From Cryobacterium sp. MP_M3 (lineage in GTDB: Bacteria > Actinomycetota > Actinomycetes > Actinomycetales > Microbacteriaceae), in NCBI RefSeq assembly GCF_015752155.1, contig NZ_JADOVI010000010.1, positions 99,506-163,505 on the forward strand: 64,000 nt of DNA, written 5' to 3'. This document shows, in pieces, positions 53,557 through 62,351 of the stretch. Under the pieces are notes generated by a model, which worked only from the letters and a program-made list of their open reading frames with translations, ran no database searches and was not told where the DNA came from. Within the stretch, counting starts at the first letter, position 1. Every line of letters begins with the position of its first letter. The position numbers were made by a program, and so were the translations under genes.

Positions 53557-53615
53557 GCGCCGGGTGAAGGGGTAAGCCCGCACCGAACCGTGCCAGCATA
53601 TCAACTCCACGCCGT

Positions 53616-53621
53616 TAGGCT
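53616..53621 (+). promoter_or_regulatory. -10 hexamer, leaderless promoter of dcd
   Basis: TAGGCT ends exactly 6 nt before GTG 53628. It shares the 71-bp gap with the divergent tRNA-Gly promoter. Confidence 0.62.
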
Positions 53622-53627
53622 TGAACC

Positions 53628-54233
53628 GTGCTGCTCTCGGATCGCGATATCAAGGCTGAAATCAACGCTGAACGAATCCGGCTGGAGCCGTATCGGCCCG
53701 ACATGATCCAACCGTCGAGCATCGATGTGCGCCTGGACGGCTTCTTCCGCCTGTTCGACAATCACAAGTATCCGTACATCGACCCGGCAGAAGACCAGCC
53801 GGACCTCACCCGGCTGATCGAGACGCCCCGGGACGAGCCGTTCATCCTGCACCCGGGCGAATTCGTTCTCGGCGCCACCTACGAGAAGGTGAGCCTGCCC
53901 GACGACATCGCCGCCCGGCTCGAGGGCAAGAGTTCCCTGGGCCGCCTCGGCCTGCTCACTCACTCCACGGCCGGGTTCATCGACCCCGGCTTCACCGGCC
54001 ACGTCACGCTCGAGCTGAGCAACGTCGCCACCCTGCCGATCAAGCTGTGGCCCGGCATGAAGATCGGCCAGCTGTGCTTCTTCCGGCTGAGCTCGCCGGC
54101 CGAGAAGCCCTACGGCTCGAGCGAGTACAGCTCCCGCTATCAGGGCCAACGCGGACCGACGGCGTCCCGGTCGTTCCTGAACTTCCACCGCACCGACGTC
54201 ACGGTCTCGGCAAGCCCGACCTCCACGGAGTAG
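53628..54233 (+). CDS. dcd: dCTP deaminase (probably bifunctional with dUTPase)
   Basis: A 201-aa nucleotide deaminase that turns dCTP into dUTP, or directly into dUMP in the bifunctional form. [11 protein letters not shown] opens it. The catalytic region is [25 protein letters not shown], followed by the catalytic glutamate in TLELSN and the C-terminal lid [15 protein letters not shown]. The mycobacterial relatives are bifunctional. The start is fixed by a TAGGCT -10 six nt upstream. Confidence 0.95.
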   Translation: MLLSDRDIKAEINAERIRLEPYRPDMIQPSSIDVRLDGFFRLFDNHKYPYIDPAEDQPDLTRLIETPRDEPFILHPGEFVLGATYEKVSLPDDIAARLEGKSSLGRLGLLTHSTAGFIDPGFTGHVTLELSNVATLPIKLWPGMKIGQLCFFRLSSPAEKPYGSSEYSSRYQGQRGPTASRSFLNFHRTDVTVSASPTSTE

Positions 54234-54300
54234 TTCGACCAGGGGGAGTAGCCCGACCGCGGGGGAGCCGCTCGTTCATACGGATGCAACACGCGCCCGG

Positions 54301-54306
54301 TAAAAT
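54301..54306 (+). promoter_or_regulatory. -10 hexamer, leaderless promoter of the DUF1579-like gene
   Basis: TAAAAT ends exactly 6 nt before ATG 54313. Confidence 0.65.
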
Positions 54307-54312
54307 CGGCTC

Positions 54313-54834
54313 ATGACCACATCCGTGCCCCGTTTCACCGAGGCGCTCATCGCGCCGGGACCGACGCCCGAGTACCCCGGGCGGATGCGCCGGTTCGGCC
54401 AGCTCGTCGGCAGTTGGGCGGCCAAGGGTTCACGGCTCGACGAGGCCAGCGGGGAGTGGCGCGAACGCGACTTCACCTGGATCGTCGAATTCGTCCTGGA
54501 CGGGCGCGCCGTGCAGGACCTCGAGGTGGTCGCCAGTGACACGCACCCGAGCGGTTTCGAGACCGTGGCGATGGCCGTGCGCGTCTACGACCCGCACGCC
54601 GGCGCCTGGCGGGTCAGCTATTTCGCGCCCAAGATCGGGGAGTACTGCCACCTCGTGGCCACCCCGCACCGCAACGGCCTGCGCCAGGACGGCACGGGCA
54701 CCGACGGCCGGCCGATCCGCTGGAACTTCGTCTCGATCACGGACGACTCCTACTCCTGGGAGGGCTGGGTGTCCGATGACGAGGGCGCGACCTGGCTGCT
54801 GGTCGAGCACAACGAGGCCACCCGCATCCGCTGA
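54313..54834 (+). CDS. DUF1579-like protein
   Basis: A 173-aa soluble protein of beta-rich pattern (LVGSWAAKGSRL, RDFTWIVEFVLDGRAVQDLEV, VRVYDPHAGAWRVSYFAP, FVSITDDSYSWEGWVSDDEGATW). This resembles the lipocalin-like DUF1579 group, which has no firm function. The leaderless start is well supported by a TAAAAT -10. It stands alone. Confidence 0.75.
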   Translation: MTTSVPRFTEALIAPGPTPEYPGRMRRFGQLVGSWAAKGSRLDEASGEWRERDFTWIVEFVLDGRAVQDLEVVASDTHPSGFETVAMAVRVYDPHAGAWRVSYFAPKIGEYCHLVATPHRNGLRQDGTGTDGRPIRWNFVSITDDSYSWEGWVSDDEGATWLLVEHNEATRIR

Positions 54835-54851
54835 CGCCGGAGGCCGCCGCC

Positions 54852-55292
54852 TCAGCGGGGTGCGCCGTCGCCGGTGACGGATGCCGGCCGTACCAGGGCG
54901 GGTGCGATCCCGAGCAGCCCGAACACCAGGATGAGTTCGACGCTGCCGAGGGCGAAGTAGATCGTCTGCAGCACCGAGTACTCCTCGATCACGGAGAGTT
55001 CGACGAAGATCCAGATCAGCATGCCGAAGCCTGCGACGGCTGAGGCCAGGAGCGCCCAGCCGCGTCGCCGCCAGAGACCGACCGCGGCGAGGAGCTGGGT
55101 TCCCCCGACAACGACGCCGAGGATGAGCCCGGGCAGGACGAAGGACGAGAACGGCGAGCCCTCGAGATAGCGGAGGGGCACGCCGGCGCCGTTCGCCGCG
55201 ACACCGAGCACGGCGCCCCCGAACGACGACACGGTACAGAAGACCAGCGTGCCCAGCAGGGCACGCTTCAGGACAACGGGAGAGATCGGCAC
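54852..55292 (-). CDS. hypothetical four-helix membrane protein
   Basis: A 146-aa protein with four hydrophobic segments (about residues 8-30, 48-72, 78-100 and 110-130) and no recognisable motif. GTG start with GGAAGG upstream. It lies between the DUF1579-like gene and the isocitrate-lyase-like gene. I cannot suggest a function. Confidence 0.7.
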   Translation of the reverse strand: MPISPVVLKRALLGTLVFCTVSSFGGAVLGVAANGAGVPLRYLEGSPFSSFVLPGLILGVVVGGTQLLAAVGLWRRRGWALLASAVAGFGMLIWIFVELSVIEEYSVLQTIYFALGSVELILVFGLLGIAPALVRPASVTGDGAPR

Positions 55293-55355
55293 GACGACTC
55301 GCCTTCCAGCAGGGCCGGGCGGCCCGCCGCTGCAGAGCCTAGACCTCGTCAGGGA

Positions 55356-56165
55356 TCAGGGGGCCAGGGCGAAAGGGAAGGCGAGGTCGGCGGGGTAGTC
55401 GCCGAGGGCCGTCAGCTGCGCTGCGGAGCGCTGCAGGGCCGCGAGGGTGAGGCCCAGTGAGCCGGGGCCGAAGCTGACCCGGGAGACGCCGAGCTCGGCG
55501 AGGCGGGCCAGCGGCACGGCTCCCGGATGCCCGATCACCGAGATGCGGCCGTTGACCTCGTCGAGGGCGCGCTTCACCTTGTTCTCGTCGTTCAGCCCGA
55601 GGAAGAAGATCACATCGGCGCCCGCGTCGAGGTAGGCGTTCGCTCGGGCGACGGCCTCGTCCCACTCGCCGCCGCCGGCGAGGGTGTCCACGCGCGCGTT
55701 GATCACGAGCGGGATCCCGGTCGCTTCGGCGGCGGTGCGGGCGGCGGAGACGCGGGCGGCCGCGGTCGGGATGTCGAACTGGGGAGCCTTCGGTGCGCCG
55801 ACCGAGTCCTCGAGGTTGATGCCGACGGCGCCGGACTCCTCGATCAGGCGGCGCACGTTTCGGGCCACCCCCGCGGCATCCGGGGCGTAGCCCTTCTCGA
55901 AATCGACCGAGACCGGCAGGTCGACCGCGTCGACGATCAGGCGTGCCGCGGCGATGGCCTCGTTCACGCTGAGTCCCTCGCCGTCCTGCAGCCCGCGCAC
56001 ATTCGACACCGAATGCGAGGCGGTCGCGAGGGCCCGCACGCCGGACGCCTGCGCCACGACCGTGGCGGTGATGGCGTCCCACACGTTCGTGACAATCAGC
56101 GGAGTCCCGGGGAGGTGGAGCGCGTTGAGGAGTTCGGCCTTCTGGATCTGCAAGGTAGTCATCAC
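55356..56165 (-). CDS. isocitrate lyase/phosphoenolpyruvate mutase family protein
   Basis: A 269-aa TIM-barrel protein. PLIVTNVWDAITATVVAQASGVRALAT, the metal-site run SVDFEKGY, GINLEDSV and PLVINARVDTL match the ICL/PEP mutase superfamily. It does not carry the KKCGH loop of true isocitrate lyase. The reaction is probably a carbon-carbon lyase step on a small 2-oxo acid. GTG 56165 and ATG 56162 are both possible starts; GGAG lies close by. Confidence 0.87.
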   Translation of the reverse strand: MMTTLQIQKAELLNALHLPGTPLIVTNVWDAITATVVAQASGVRALATASHSVSNVRGLQDGEGLSVNEAIAAARLIVDAVDLPVSVDFEKGYAPDAAGVARNVRRLIEESGAVGINLEDSVGAPKAPQFDIPTAAARVSAARTAAEATGIPLVINARVDTLAGGGEWDEAVARANAYLDAGADVIFFLGLNDENKVKRALDEVNGRISVIGHPGAVPLARLAELGVSRVSFGPGSLGLTLAALQRSAAQLTALGDYPADLAFPFALAP

Positions 56166-56234
56166 TCCAGCCTGACAAGGAAGACCGGCCCCGACGAGAG
56201 TTCAGCGAATGTCCAGAGAACAAACAGGTTGTGT

Positions 56235-57560
56235 TCAGCCGATTTGGTCCTGTTTCGGTTTCACCGGAATCAGTACGAGCAGGCCGACGAACAGGACCAG
56301 CACGATGCCCAGGATGCCCCAGTAGGTCTCGCCGAAGATCGTGACCATCAGCGCGAACATGGTCGGGGCGAGGAAGCTCACCGCACGCCCCGTGGTGGCG
56401 TAGAGGCCGAACACCTCGCCTTCGCGCCCCGGCGGGATCAGCCGGGCCAGGAAGGTGCGGCTGGCCGACTGGGCCGGCCCGACGAAGAGGGTCAGGGCGA
56501 GGCCGGCGGTCCAGAAGACGATCTGCCCGCCGTCGTGCAGGAAGAAGACCAGCCCGCCGCAGACGATCAAGCCGACCAGGGCCGTCACGATCACCGGTTT
56601 CGCACCGAGGCGGTCGTCGAGAACGCCGACGCTGATGGTGGCGATGCCCGCGACCACATTCGCCGCGATCGCGAAGATGATCACCTCGCCGGGCGAGAAC
56701 CCGAAAACGGATGCCGCGAGCACCCCGCCGAAGGTGAACACCCCGGCCAGGCCGTCCCGGAACACCGCGCTCGCGATCAGGAAGTACACCGTGTGCCGGC
56801 TGGTGCGCCAGAGCCGGGCGATGTCCTGGCCGAGCACGACGTAGGAGCGGAGGAAGCCCACCCGTTCCCGCCGCACGGTGGCGGGCGAGTGGTATTCGGG
56901 CACGGCGAGCAGCACCGGGAGGGCGAACAGGCCGAACCAGGCCGCCGAAATCAGCATGGCCACCCGAACCGAAAGGCCGTTCTCCCCGGTCACACCGAAC
57001 AGGCCCACCTCCGGCTTGATGAAGCCGAAGTAGACGATCAGCAGCAGCACGATCCCGCCGATGTAGCCCATGCCCCAGCCGAAGCCGCTGACCTTGCCGA
57101 TCGTGCGCGGGGTGGAGACCTGGGCAAGCATGGCGTTGTAGTTGACGCTGGCGAATTCGAAGAAGACGTTGCCGGCGGCCACCAGGAACAGGCCGAGCAG
57201 CAGGAAGCCGGGTGAGGCCTGCACGAAGAACATCCCGGCCGTGATGACGACGACGATGAACGTGTTCACCCCGAGCCACAGCTTTCGCCGGCCGGAGGTG
57301 TCGGAGCGCTGCCCGGTGATCGGCGCGAGAACCGCGACCAGGAAACCGGCGATGGCCAGGGCCCAGCCCAACTGCGCCGAGATCACGTCCTTGTCGCCGA
57401 AGGACGAACCCGTGATGTACACGGTGAAGACGAAGGTCGTGACCACCGCGTTGAACGCCGCCGAGCCCCAGTCCCAGAAGCTCCAGGCCACCACGCGGCG
57501 GCGACTCGTCTCGTGTGGCAACACCTGGGCATCCGTGCCGCCCTGCGCAATCCCGGTCAT
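56235..57560 (-). CDS. MFS transporter, UMF1 (Atg22-like) family
   Basis: A 441-aa major facilitator with 12 helices. The N-terminal RRRVVAWSFWDWGSAAFNAVVTTFVFTVYI and the STPRTIGKVSGFGWGMGYIGG segment are typical of the UMF1/Atg22-like group. The open frame extends upstream to 58124 as a shadow. ATG 57560 is preceded by TACTCT and exactly 6 nt. The substrate is unknown; related eukaryotic proteins export amino acids from vacuoles. Confidence 0.9.
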   Translation of the reverse strand: MTGIAQGGTDAQVLPHETSRRRVVAWSFWDWGSAAFNAVVTTFVFTVYITGSSFGDKDVISAQLGWALAIAGFLVAVLAPITGQRSDTSGRRKLWLGVNTFIVVVITAGMFFVQASPGFLLLGLFLVAAGNVFFEFASVNYNAMLAQVSTPRTIGKVSGFGWGMGYIGGIVLLLIVYFGFIKPEVGLFGVTGENGLSVRVAMLISAAWFGLFALPVLLAVPEYHSPATVRRERVGFLRSYVVLGQDIARLWRTSRHTVYFLIASAVFRDGLAGVFTFGGVLAASVFGFSPGEVIIFAIAANVVAGIATISVGVLDDRLGAKPVIVTALVGLIVCGGLVFFLHDGGQIVFWTAGLALTLFVGPAQSASRTFLARLIPPGREGEVFGLYATTGRAVSFLAPTMFALMVTIFGETYWGILGIVLVLFVGLLVLIPVKPKQDQIG

Positions 57561-57566
57561 GCGCCC

Positions 57567-57572
57567 AGAGTA
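57567..57572 (-). promoter_or_regulatory. -10 hexamer, leaderless promoter of the MFS gene
   Basis: TACTCT on the minus strand ends 6 nt before ATG 57560. Confidence 0.58.
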
Positions 57573-57633
57573 GTGGGCGGCGGCCCCGGATCGGGGGAAT
57601 CCTCGAAGAGTTCCCCGGCCGGCCGCTTCCGGG

Positions 57634-58233
57634 TCACTCCGGCGGCAGCGACGACAGGCCGGGCACCCACTTCGTGAGCCCGGGAGTGAGCGTGTAGTAG
57701 AGGAACCCGTCGCGGTAGCTGAAGCCCCCGTCCCCGTACAACGGGTCGGGCGTCGGGCCGTTGAAGTAGCCCGGAACCGGAGTCTCCTGCTCGACGAAAC
57801 CGTCGCTCTGGAGTTCGGCCTTGGTCTTCGCCCACTCAGCCTCCGACATCGCGATCTGAGCGAAATAGGCCAGCCCGTCGCCCTCGGCGGTGCGCCACGA
57901 GCAGGTGATGCCCGGCCCGGCGATGACCAGCGCCTCGATCCGCCGGTCGGGGTTGGGGCCCCAGGTGGTGAAGGCATCCGGCCGGAGCCCCTGCGCCTCG
58001 AATTCGGCGTACCCGCCGGGCAGCAGCGCGTTCTCGCAGGTGACGGGAGGAGCCGCCGGGGTCGGAGTGGGTGATCGAGTGCCGGCGGTCGCCGGGGGAG
58101 TCGTCGACGCCGCGCCCTCGGCATCCGTCACCGCGGCGGTGCACCCGGCCAGCATCAGGGTCGCTGCCGATGCCACGGCCAGAGCGGCAACGACCGTCCG
58201 CCCGCCGGCCCAGGCCGTGCGTGAGCTCCTCAT
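57634..58233 (-). CDS. hypothetical lipoprotein
   Basis: A 199-aa protein with a signal peptide ending in a lipobox (LMLAGC, residue 31), a Thr/Pro-rich linker and a compact domain with two cysteines (TCENALLPGGY and TCSWRTAEGDG) that may form a disulfide. No known family is evident. The start is supported by a TAGGGT -10 six nt upstream. It lies upstream of and on the same strand as the MFS gene. Confidence 0.8.
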   Translation of the reverse strand: MRSSRTAWAGGRTVVAALAVASAATLMLAGCTAAVTDAEGAASTTPPATAGTRSPTPTPAAPPVTCENALLPGGYAEFEAQGLRPDAFTTWGPNPDRRIEALVIAGPGITCSWRTAEGDGLAYFAQIAMSEAEWAKTKAELQSDGFVEQETPVPGYFNGPTPDPLYGDGGFSYRDGFLYYTLTPGLTKWVPGLSSLPPE

Positions 58234-58239
58234 GGCCGA

Positions 58240-58245
58240 ACCCTA
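58240..58245 (-). promoter_or_regulatory. -10 hexamer, leaderless promoter of the lipoprotein gene
   Basis: TAGGGT on the minus strand ends 6 nt before ATG 58233. Confidence 0.58.
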
Positions 58246-58325
58246 ATGGGATCAGGCGAAATCGGCGACCCCTACCCCGGAGTCCACTGGCGGTCGTCGA
58301 ATGCGTCGGCCCAATGCGCCGGCGC

Positions 58326-58352
58326 AAAGTTGAGTCACTCCCACTCAACTTT
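58326..58352. promoter_or_regulatory. HAIR operator 1 (HspR binding site)
   Basis: AAAGTTGAGT and ACTCAACTTT form a perfect 10-bp inverted repeat around 7 bases, matching the HAIR layout (CTTGAGT-N7-ACTCAAG). A possible -35, TTGACT (58365-58370), follows. Confidence 0.85.
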
Positions 58353-58390
58353 CAGGTGCCCGGCTTGACTCGGATTTGTGGTGATGCCAC

Positions 58391-58413
58391 ACTTGAGTCA
58401 TTACCGCTCAAGT
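58391..58413. promoter_or_regulatory. HAIR operator 2 (HspR binding site)
   Basis: ACTTGAGT-N7-GCTCAAGT, one mismatch from the HAIR consensus. It overlaps the expected -10/+1 region of the dnaK promoter, so bound HspR would block transcription. Confidence 0.9.
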
Positions 58414-58470
58414 CTGATGAATCATACCGATCACTCACGTTGAGAAACACTTTTGAAGGAGAACGCACAC

Positions 58471-60339
58471 ATGGCCCGTGCAGTAGGCATCGACCTCGGA
58501 ACCACCAACTCTGTGGTGGCCGTCCTCGAGGGTGGAGAACCCACCGTCATCGCAAACGCCGAAGGCTTCCGGACCACCCCCTCGGTGGTCGCCTTCACCA
58601 AGGACGGCGAGGTGCTGGTCGGTGAGACCGCCAAGCGCCAGGCCGTCACCAACGTCGACCGCACGATCGCTTCGGTCAAGCGCCACATGGGCACCGACTG
58701 GAACGTCGCCATCGACGACAAGAAGTACACCCCGCAGGAGATCTCGGCCCGCATCCTGGCCAAGCTCAAGCGCGACGCCGAGGCGTACCTGGGCGACAAG
58801 GTGACGGATGCCGTCATCACCGTTCCCGCGTACTTCAACGACGCCGAGCGCCAGGCCACCAAGGAGGCCGGTGAGATCTCCGGCCTCAACGTGCTCCGCA
58901 TCATCAACGAGCCGACCGCCGCCGCACTCGCCTACGGCCTCGACAAGGGCAAGGAAGACGAGCTCATCCTGGTCTTCGACCTCGGTGGCGGAACCTTCGA
59001 CGTCTCCCTCCTCGAGGTGGGCAAGGACGACGACTTCTCCACGATCCAGGTTCGCTCCACCGCGGGCGACAACCGCCTCGGCGGCGACGACTGGGACCAG
59101 CGCATCGTCGACCACCTGATCAAGAAGTTCAAGGAAACCACCGGCGTCGACGTCTCCAAGGACAAGATCGCCAAGCAGCGCCTCAAGGAAGCCGCCGAGC
59201 AGGCCAAGAAGGAACTGTCCTCGAGCATGTCGGCCAGCATCCAGCTGCCCTACCTGTCGCTCACCGAGAACGGCCCGGCGAACCTCGACGAGACGCTCAC
59301 CCGCGCCCAGTTCGAGAAGATGACTGAAGACCTGCTCGACCGCACCAAGAAGCCGTTCCAGGACGTCATCCGTGAGGCCGGCATCAAGGTGGGCGACATC
59401 GCCCACGTCGTGCTCGTCGGAGGTTCCACCCGCATGCCCGCCGTCTACGAGCTCGTCAAGGCCGAGACCGGTGGCAAGGACCCGAACAAGGGCGTCAACC
59501 CGGACGAGGTCGTCGCCGTCGGCGCCGCTCTGCAGGCCGGCGTGCTGAAGGGCGAGCGCAAGGACGTCCTGCTCATTGACGTCACCCCGCTGAGCCTCGG
59601 CATCGAAACCAAGGGCGGCATCATGACGCGCCTGATCGAGCGCAACACGGCCATCCCGACCAAGCGCAGTGAGACGTTCACGACGGCAGACGACAACCAG
59701 CCGTCCGTGGCGATCCAGGTCTTCCAGGGCGAGCGTGAGTTCACCCGCGACAACAAGAACCTGGGCACGTTCGAGCTGACCGGCATCGCGCCGGCACCGC
59801 GCGGCATCCCGCAGGTCGAGGTAACCTTCGACCTCGACGCCAACGGCATCGTGCACGTGTCCGCCAAGGACAAGGGCACCGGCAAGGAGCAGTCGATGAC
59901 CATCACCGGCGGCTCGTCGCTGGCGAAGGAAGACATCGAGCGCATGGTCCGCGAGGGCGAGGAGCACGCCGCGGAGGACAAGCGCCGCCGCGAGGCCGCT
60001 GAAACCCGCAACACCGCGGAGCAGCTCGCCTACTCGATCGAGAAGCTGATCAAGGAGAACGACGAGAAGCTCCCCGAGGAGGTCAAGACGGAGGTCCAGG
60101 CCGACGTCGACGCCCTCAAGTCCGCACTGGCCGGAGACGACGACGCGGCCGTGAAGACCGCGTTCGACAAGCTCAACGAGAGCCAGGGCAAGATCGGCGA
60201 GGCCATCTACAAGACCAGCCAGGCGGATGCCGCAACGCCTCCCGCCGACGCCGGGGAGCCGAAGGCCGAGTCGGGCAACGCCGATGAAGACGTCGTCGAC
60301 GCCGAGGTTGTCGACGACGAGGACGAAGCGAAGAAGTAA
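58471..60339 (+). CDS. dnaK: chaperone protein DnaK
   Basis: An Hsp70 of 622 aa. The nucleotide-binding domain shows [27 protein letters not shown] and [11 protein letters not shown], the substrate domain follows from about residue 385, and the acidic tail ends in [15 protein letters not shown] precedes ATG 58471; the frame opens earlier, at 58453. First gene of dnaK-grpE-dnaJ-hspR, all overlapping or almost touching, under two HAIR operators. Confidence 0.98.
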   Translation: MARAVGIDLGTTNSVVAVLEGGEPTVIANAEGFRTTPSVVAFTKDGEVLVGETAKRQAVTNVDRTIASVKRHMGTDWNVAIDDKKYTPQEISARILAKLKRDAEAYLGDKVTDAVITVPAYFNDAERQATKEAGEISGLNVLRIINEPTAAALAYGLDKGKEDELILVFDLGGGTFDVSLLEVGKDDDFSTIQVRSTAGDNRLGGDDWDQRIVDHLIKKFKETTGVDVSKDKIAKQRLKEAAEQAKKELSSSMSASIQLPYLSLTENGPANLDETLTRAQFEKMTEDLLDRTKKPFQDVIREAGIKVGDIAHVVLVGGSTRMPAVYELVKAETGGKDPNKGVNPDEVVAVGAALQAGVLKGERKDVLLIDVTPLSLGIETKGGIMTRLIERNTAIPTKRSETFTTADDNQPSVAIQVFQGEREFTRDNKNLGTFELTGIAPAPRGIPQVEVTFDLDANGIVHVSAKDKGTGKEQSMTITGGSSLAKEDIERMVREGEEHAAEDKRRREAAETRNTAEQLAYSIEKLIKENDEKLPEEVKTEVQADVDALKSALAGDDDAAVKTAFDKLNESQGKIGEAIYKTSQADAATPPADAGEPKAESGNADEDVVDAEVVDDEDEAKK

Positions 60340-60929
60340 TGGCAGACGACAAGCGTCCTGAGGACGAGCCGTTCGAGCAGGGGGTGCCCGCTGAGGGTGC
60401 CCCCGGGGCGGACGACACCGCGGAGACCGGCGCTCCAGCCGACGGGATCGACGAGGACGAACTCACCGTCCAGGACATCCTCGACGCCGCAGACCGGGAA
60501 GCCGCCGAGCCGTCCGACGAACACCTCGCCGACCTCAAGCGGGTCACCGCAGAGTACGCGAACTACCGCAAGCGCACCGAGGCGAACCGCGAGGTCGAGC
60601 GCGAGCGCGTCACCGTGGATGTCGTCAAGGGCCTGATCCCGGTGCTCGACGACCTGGACCGGGCGGAGAAGCACGGCGACCTCGTCGCCGACACGGCGTT
60701 CAGCACGATTGCCGCCAAGCTGCGGGCGAGCGTGGAGCGCCTCGGCGTCAAGCCGTTCGGTGCGGTGGGGGAGCCCTTCGATCCGAACGTGCACGAGGCG
60801 ATCTTCCAGATGCCCACCGCGGGCATTGAGGTGGACACCGTCGGTGATGTCGTGGAGACCGGCTACTTCCTCGGTTCGACGCTCCTGCGGGTGGCCAAGG
60901 TCGTAGTTCAGGTACCGAGCGATGGCTAG
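60339..60929 (+). CDS. grpE: nucleotide exchange factor GrpE
   Basis: A 196-aa GrpE. An acidic, disordered N-terminus of about 60 residues leads into the coiled coil (EHLADLKRVTAEYANYRKRTEANREVERE) and the beta domain (GVKPFGAVGEPFDPNVHEAIF). It releases ADP from DnaK. Its ATG shares one base with the dnaK stop, so the two are translationally coupled. Confidence 0.97.
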   Translation: MADDKRPEDEPFEQGVPAEGAPGADDTAETGAPADGIDEDELTVQDILDAADREAAEPSDEHLADLKRVTAEYANYRKRTEANREVERERVTVDVVKGLIPVLDDLDRAEKHGDLVADTAFSTIAAKLRASVERLGVKPFGAVGEPFDPNVHEAIFQMPTAGIEVDTVGDVVETGYFLGSTLLRVAKVVVQVPSDG

Positions 60930-61923
60930 CCAGGACTGGTTTGACAAGGACTTTTACAAGGTCCTGGGGGTATCGAAGGATGTCACTCCGGCCGAGTTGA
61001 AGAAGGCTTACCGGAAGCTGGCGCGGAAGTACCACCCTGACTCCAACCCGGGCAACCCGGCGGCCGAGGCGAAGTTCAAGGAAATCAGCGAGGCGCACTC
61101 GGTGATCGGCGACCCTGCCCAGCGCAAGGAGTATGACGCCGTTCGCGCCATGGGCGGTGGAGCTCGCTTCACCGCCCCCCGGGGCGGCGGCGGGCAGGCC
61201 GGCGGCTTCGACGACGTGTTCGGCGGCATGTTCGGAGGAGGGGCCCGGCAACAGGGTTACTCCTACGAGCAGGGCGGCTACGACGACCTCCTCGGCGGAT
61301 TGTTCGGCCGGGGCGGCGGTGGCGGCGGGTTCGGCAGCACGAGCGGCGGTTTCCGTGGCTACGGAGGCCCGACCCGTGGGCGTGATGTCATCGCGTCGAC
61401 CACGGTCGACTTCATCACGGCCACGCATGGTGACCAGATCACGCTGCAGACGCAGGATGGCCGCGCGATCAAGGTGAAGATCCCGGCCGGTGTCGCCGAT
61501 GGGCAGAAGATCAAGCTTCGCGGCCAGGGGCAGCACAGCCCCGACGGCGGCGAGGCCGGCGACATCGTGCTCACGGTCTCGGTGCGCAAGCATCCGGTCT
61601 TCGAGCGCGAGGGCCTCAACCTCCGGGTGGCCGTTCCGGTCACCTTCGTCGAGGCCACCCTGGGGGCGACGATCGAGGTGCCCACGCTGGGCGGCCCCCC
61701 GGTCAAGCTGCGGATCGCGCCGGGCACGCCGAGTGGGCGCGTGCTGCGCGTCAAGGGGAGAGGCGTCGTGACGCTCAAGGGCACCGGCGACCTGCTCGCC
61801 GAGGTGCAGGTTGCCGTGCCGTCGCACCTGTCCAAGGACGCGGAGGAGAAACTCGAAGCCTTCGCGGCAGCCCTGCCGAAGGAGAACCCCCGCGACGACC
61901 TCCTGGCGAAGGCGAGAGACTAG
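60922..61923 (+). CDS. dnaJ: J-domain co-chaperone (DnaJ1/CbpA-type, no zinc finger)
   Basis: A 333-aa Hsp40. The J domain (residues ~8-75) has the HPD motif in KYHPDSNPG. A Gly/Phe-rich region follows (about 85-150), then the two C-terminal substrate-binding domains. The CxxCxGxG zinc repeats of classical DnaJ are absent, as in CbpA and in the dnaK-linked DnaJ1 of some actinobacteria. It overlaps grpE by 8 nt. Confidence 0.95.
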   Translation: MASQDWFDKDFYKVLGVSKDVTPAELKKAYRKLARKYHPDSNPGNPAAEAKFKEISEAHSVIGDPAQRKEYDAVRAMGGGARFTAPRGGGGQAGGFDDVFGGMFGGGARQQGYSYEQGGYDDLLGGLFGRGGGGGGFGSTSGGFRGYGGPTRGRDVIASTTVDFITATHGDQITLQTQDGRAIKVKIPAGVADGQKIKLRGQGQHSPDGGEAGDIVLTVSVRKHPVFEREGLNLRVAVPVTFVEATLGATIEVPTLGGPPVKLRIAPGTPSGRVLRVKGRGVVTLKGTGDLLAEVQVAVPSHLSKDAEEKLEAFAAALPKENPRDDLLAKARD

Positions 61924-61925
61924 CG

Positions 61926-62345
61926 GTGGACGAGAACACCCGGGTCTTCGTGATCTCGATGGCGGCGGAGCTTGCGGGCATGCACCCGCAAACCCTCCGC
62001 CAGTACGACCGCCTGGGGCTGGTGAGCCCCGACCGCACCCCCGGTCGGTCCCGCCGGTATTCCATGCGGGACGTGGCGAAACTGCGTGAGATCGCGGATC
62101 TGGGTGCCGAGGGTGTGAGCCTGGAGGGTATCCGGCGCATCCTCGAACTCGAAGACCATGTTCGCGGGCTCGAGGCCCGCCTGCGCGAGCTCGAGGCGGC
62201 ACTCGCCGACGAGTTGCTCAACCGACCGGGCCGCCGCGTCTTCGCGGCCGGCTCGGCCGGTGAGGTCATCTCGATGCGCGCCGGCACCCGCACCAGGCGC
62301 GCGAACCAGATCGTGATCTGGCGCCCGCTCGGCCACCGGGAGTAG
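61926..62345 (+). CDS. hspR: heat shock repressor HspR (MerR family)
   Basis: A 139-aa MerR-type regulator. The winged helix-turn-helix (MAAELAGMHPQTLRQYDRLGLVSPDRTPGRSRRYS) is followed by a coiled coil. HspR with DnaK as co-repressor binds HAIR sites; two of these stand before dnaK, so the operon is autoregulated. The GTG start is 2 nt after the dnaJ stop. Confidence 0.96.
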   Translation: MDENTRVFVISMAAELAGMHPQTLRQYDRLGLVSPDRTPGRSRRYSMRDVAKLREIADLGAEGVSLEGIRRILELEDHVRGLEARLRELEAALADELLNRPGRRVFAAGSAGEVISMRAGTRTRRANQIVIWRPLGHRE

Positions 62346-62351
62346 GGTCGC

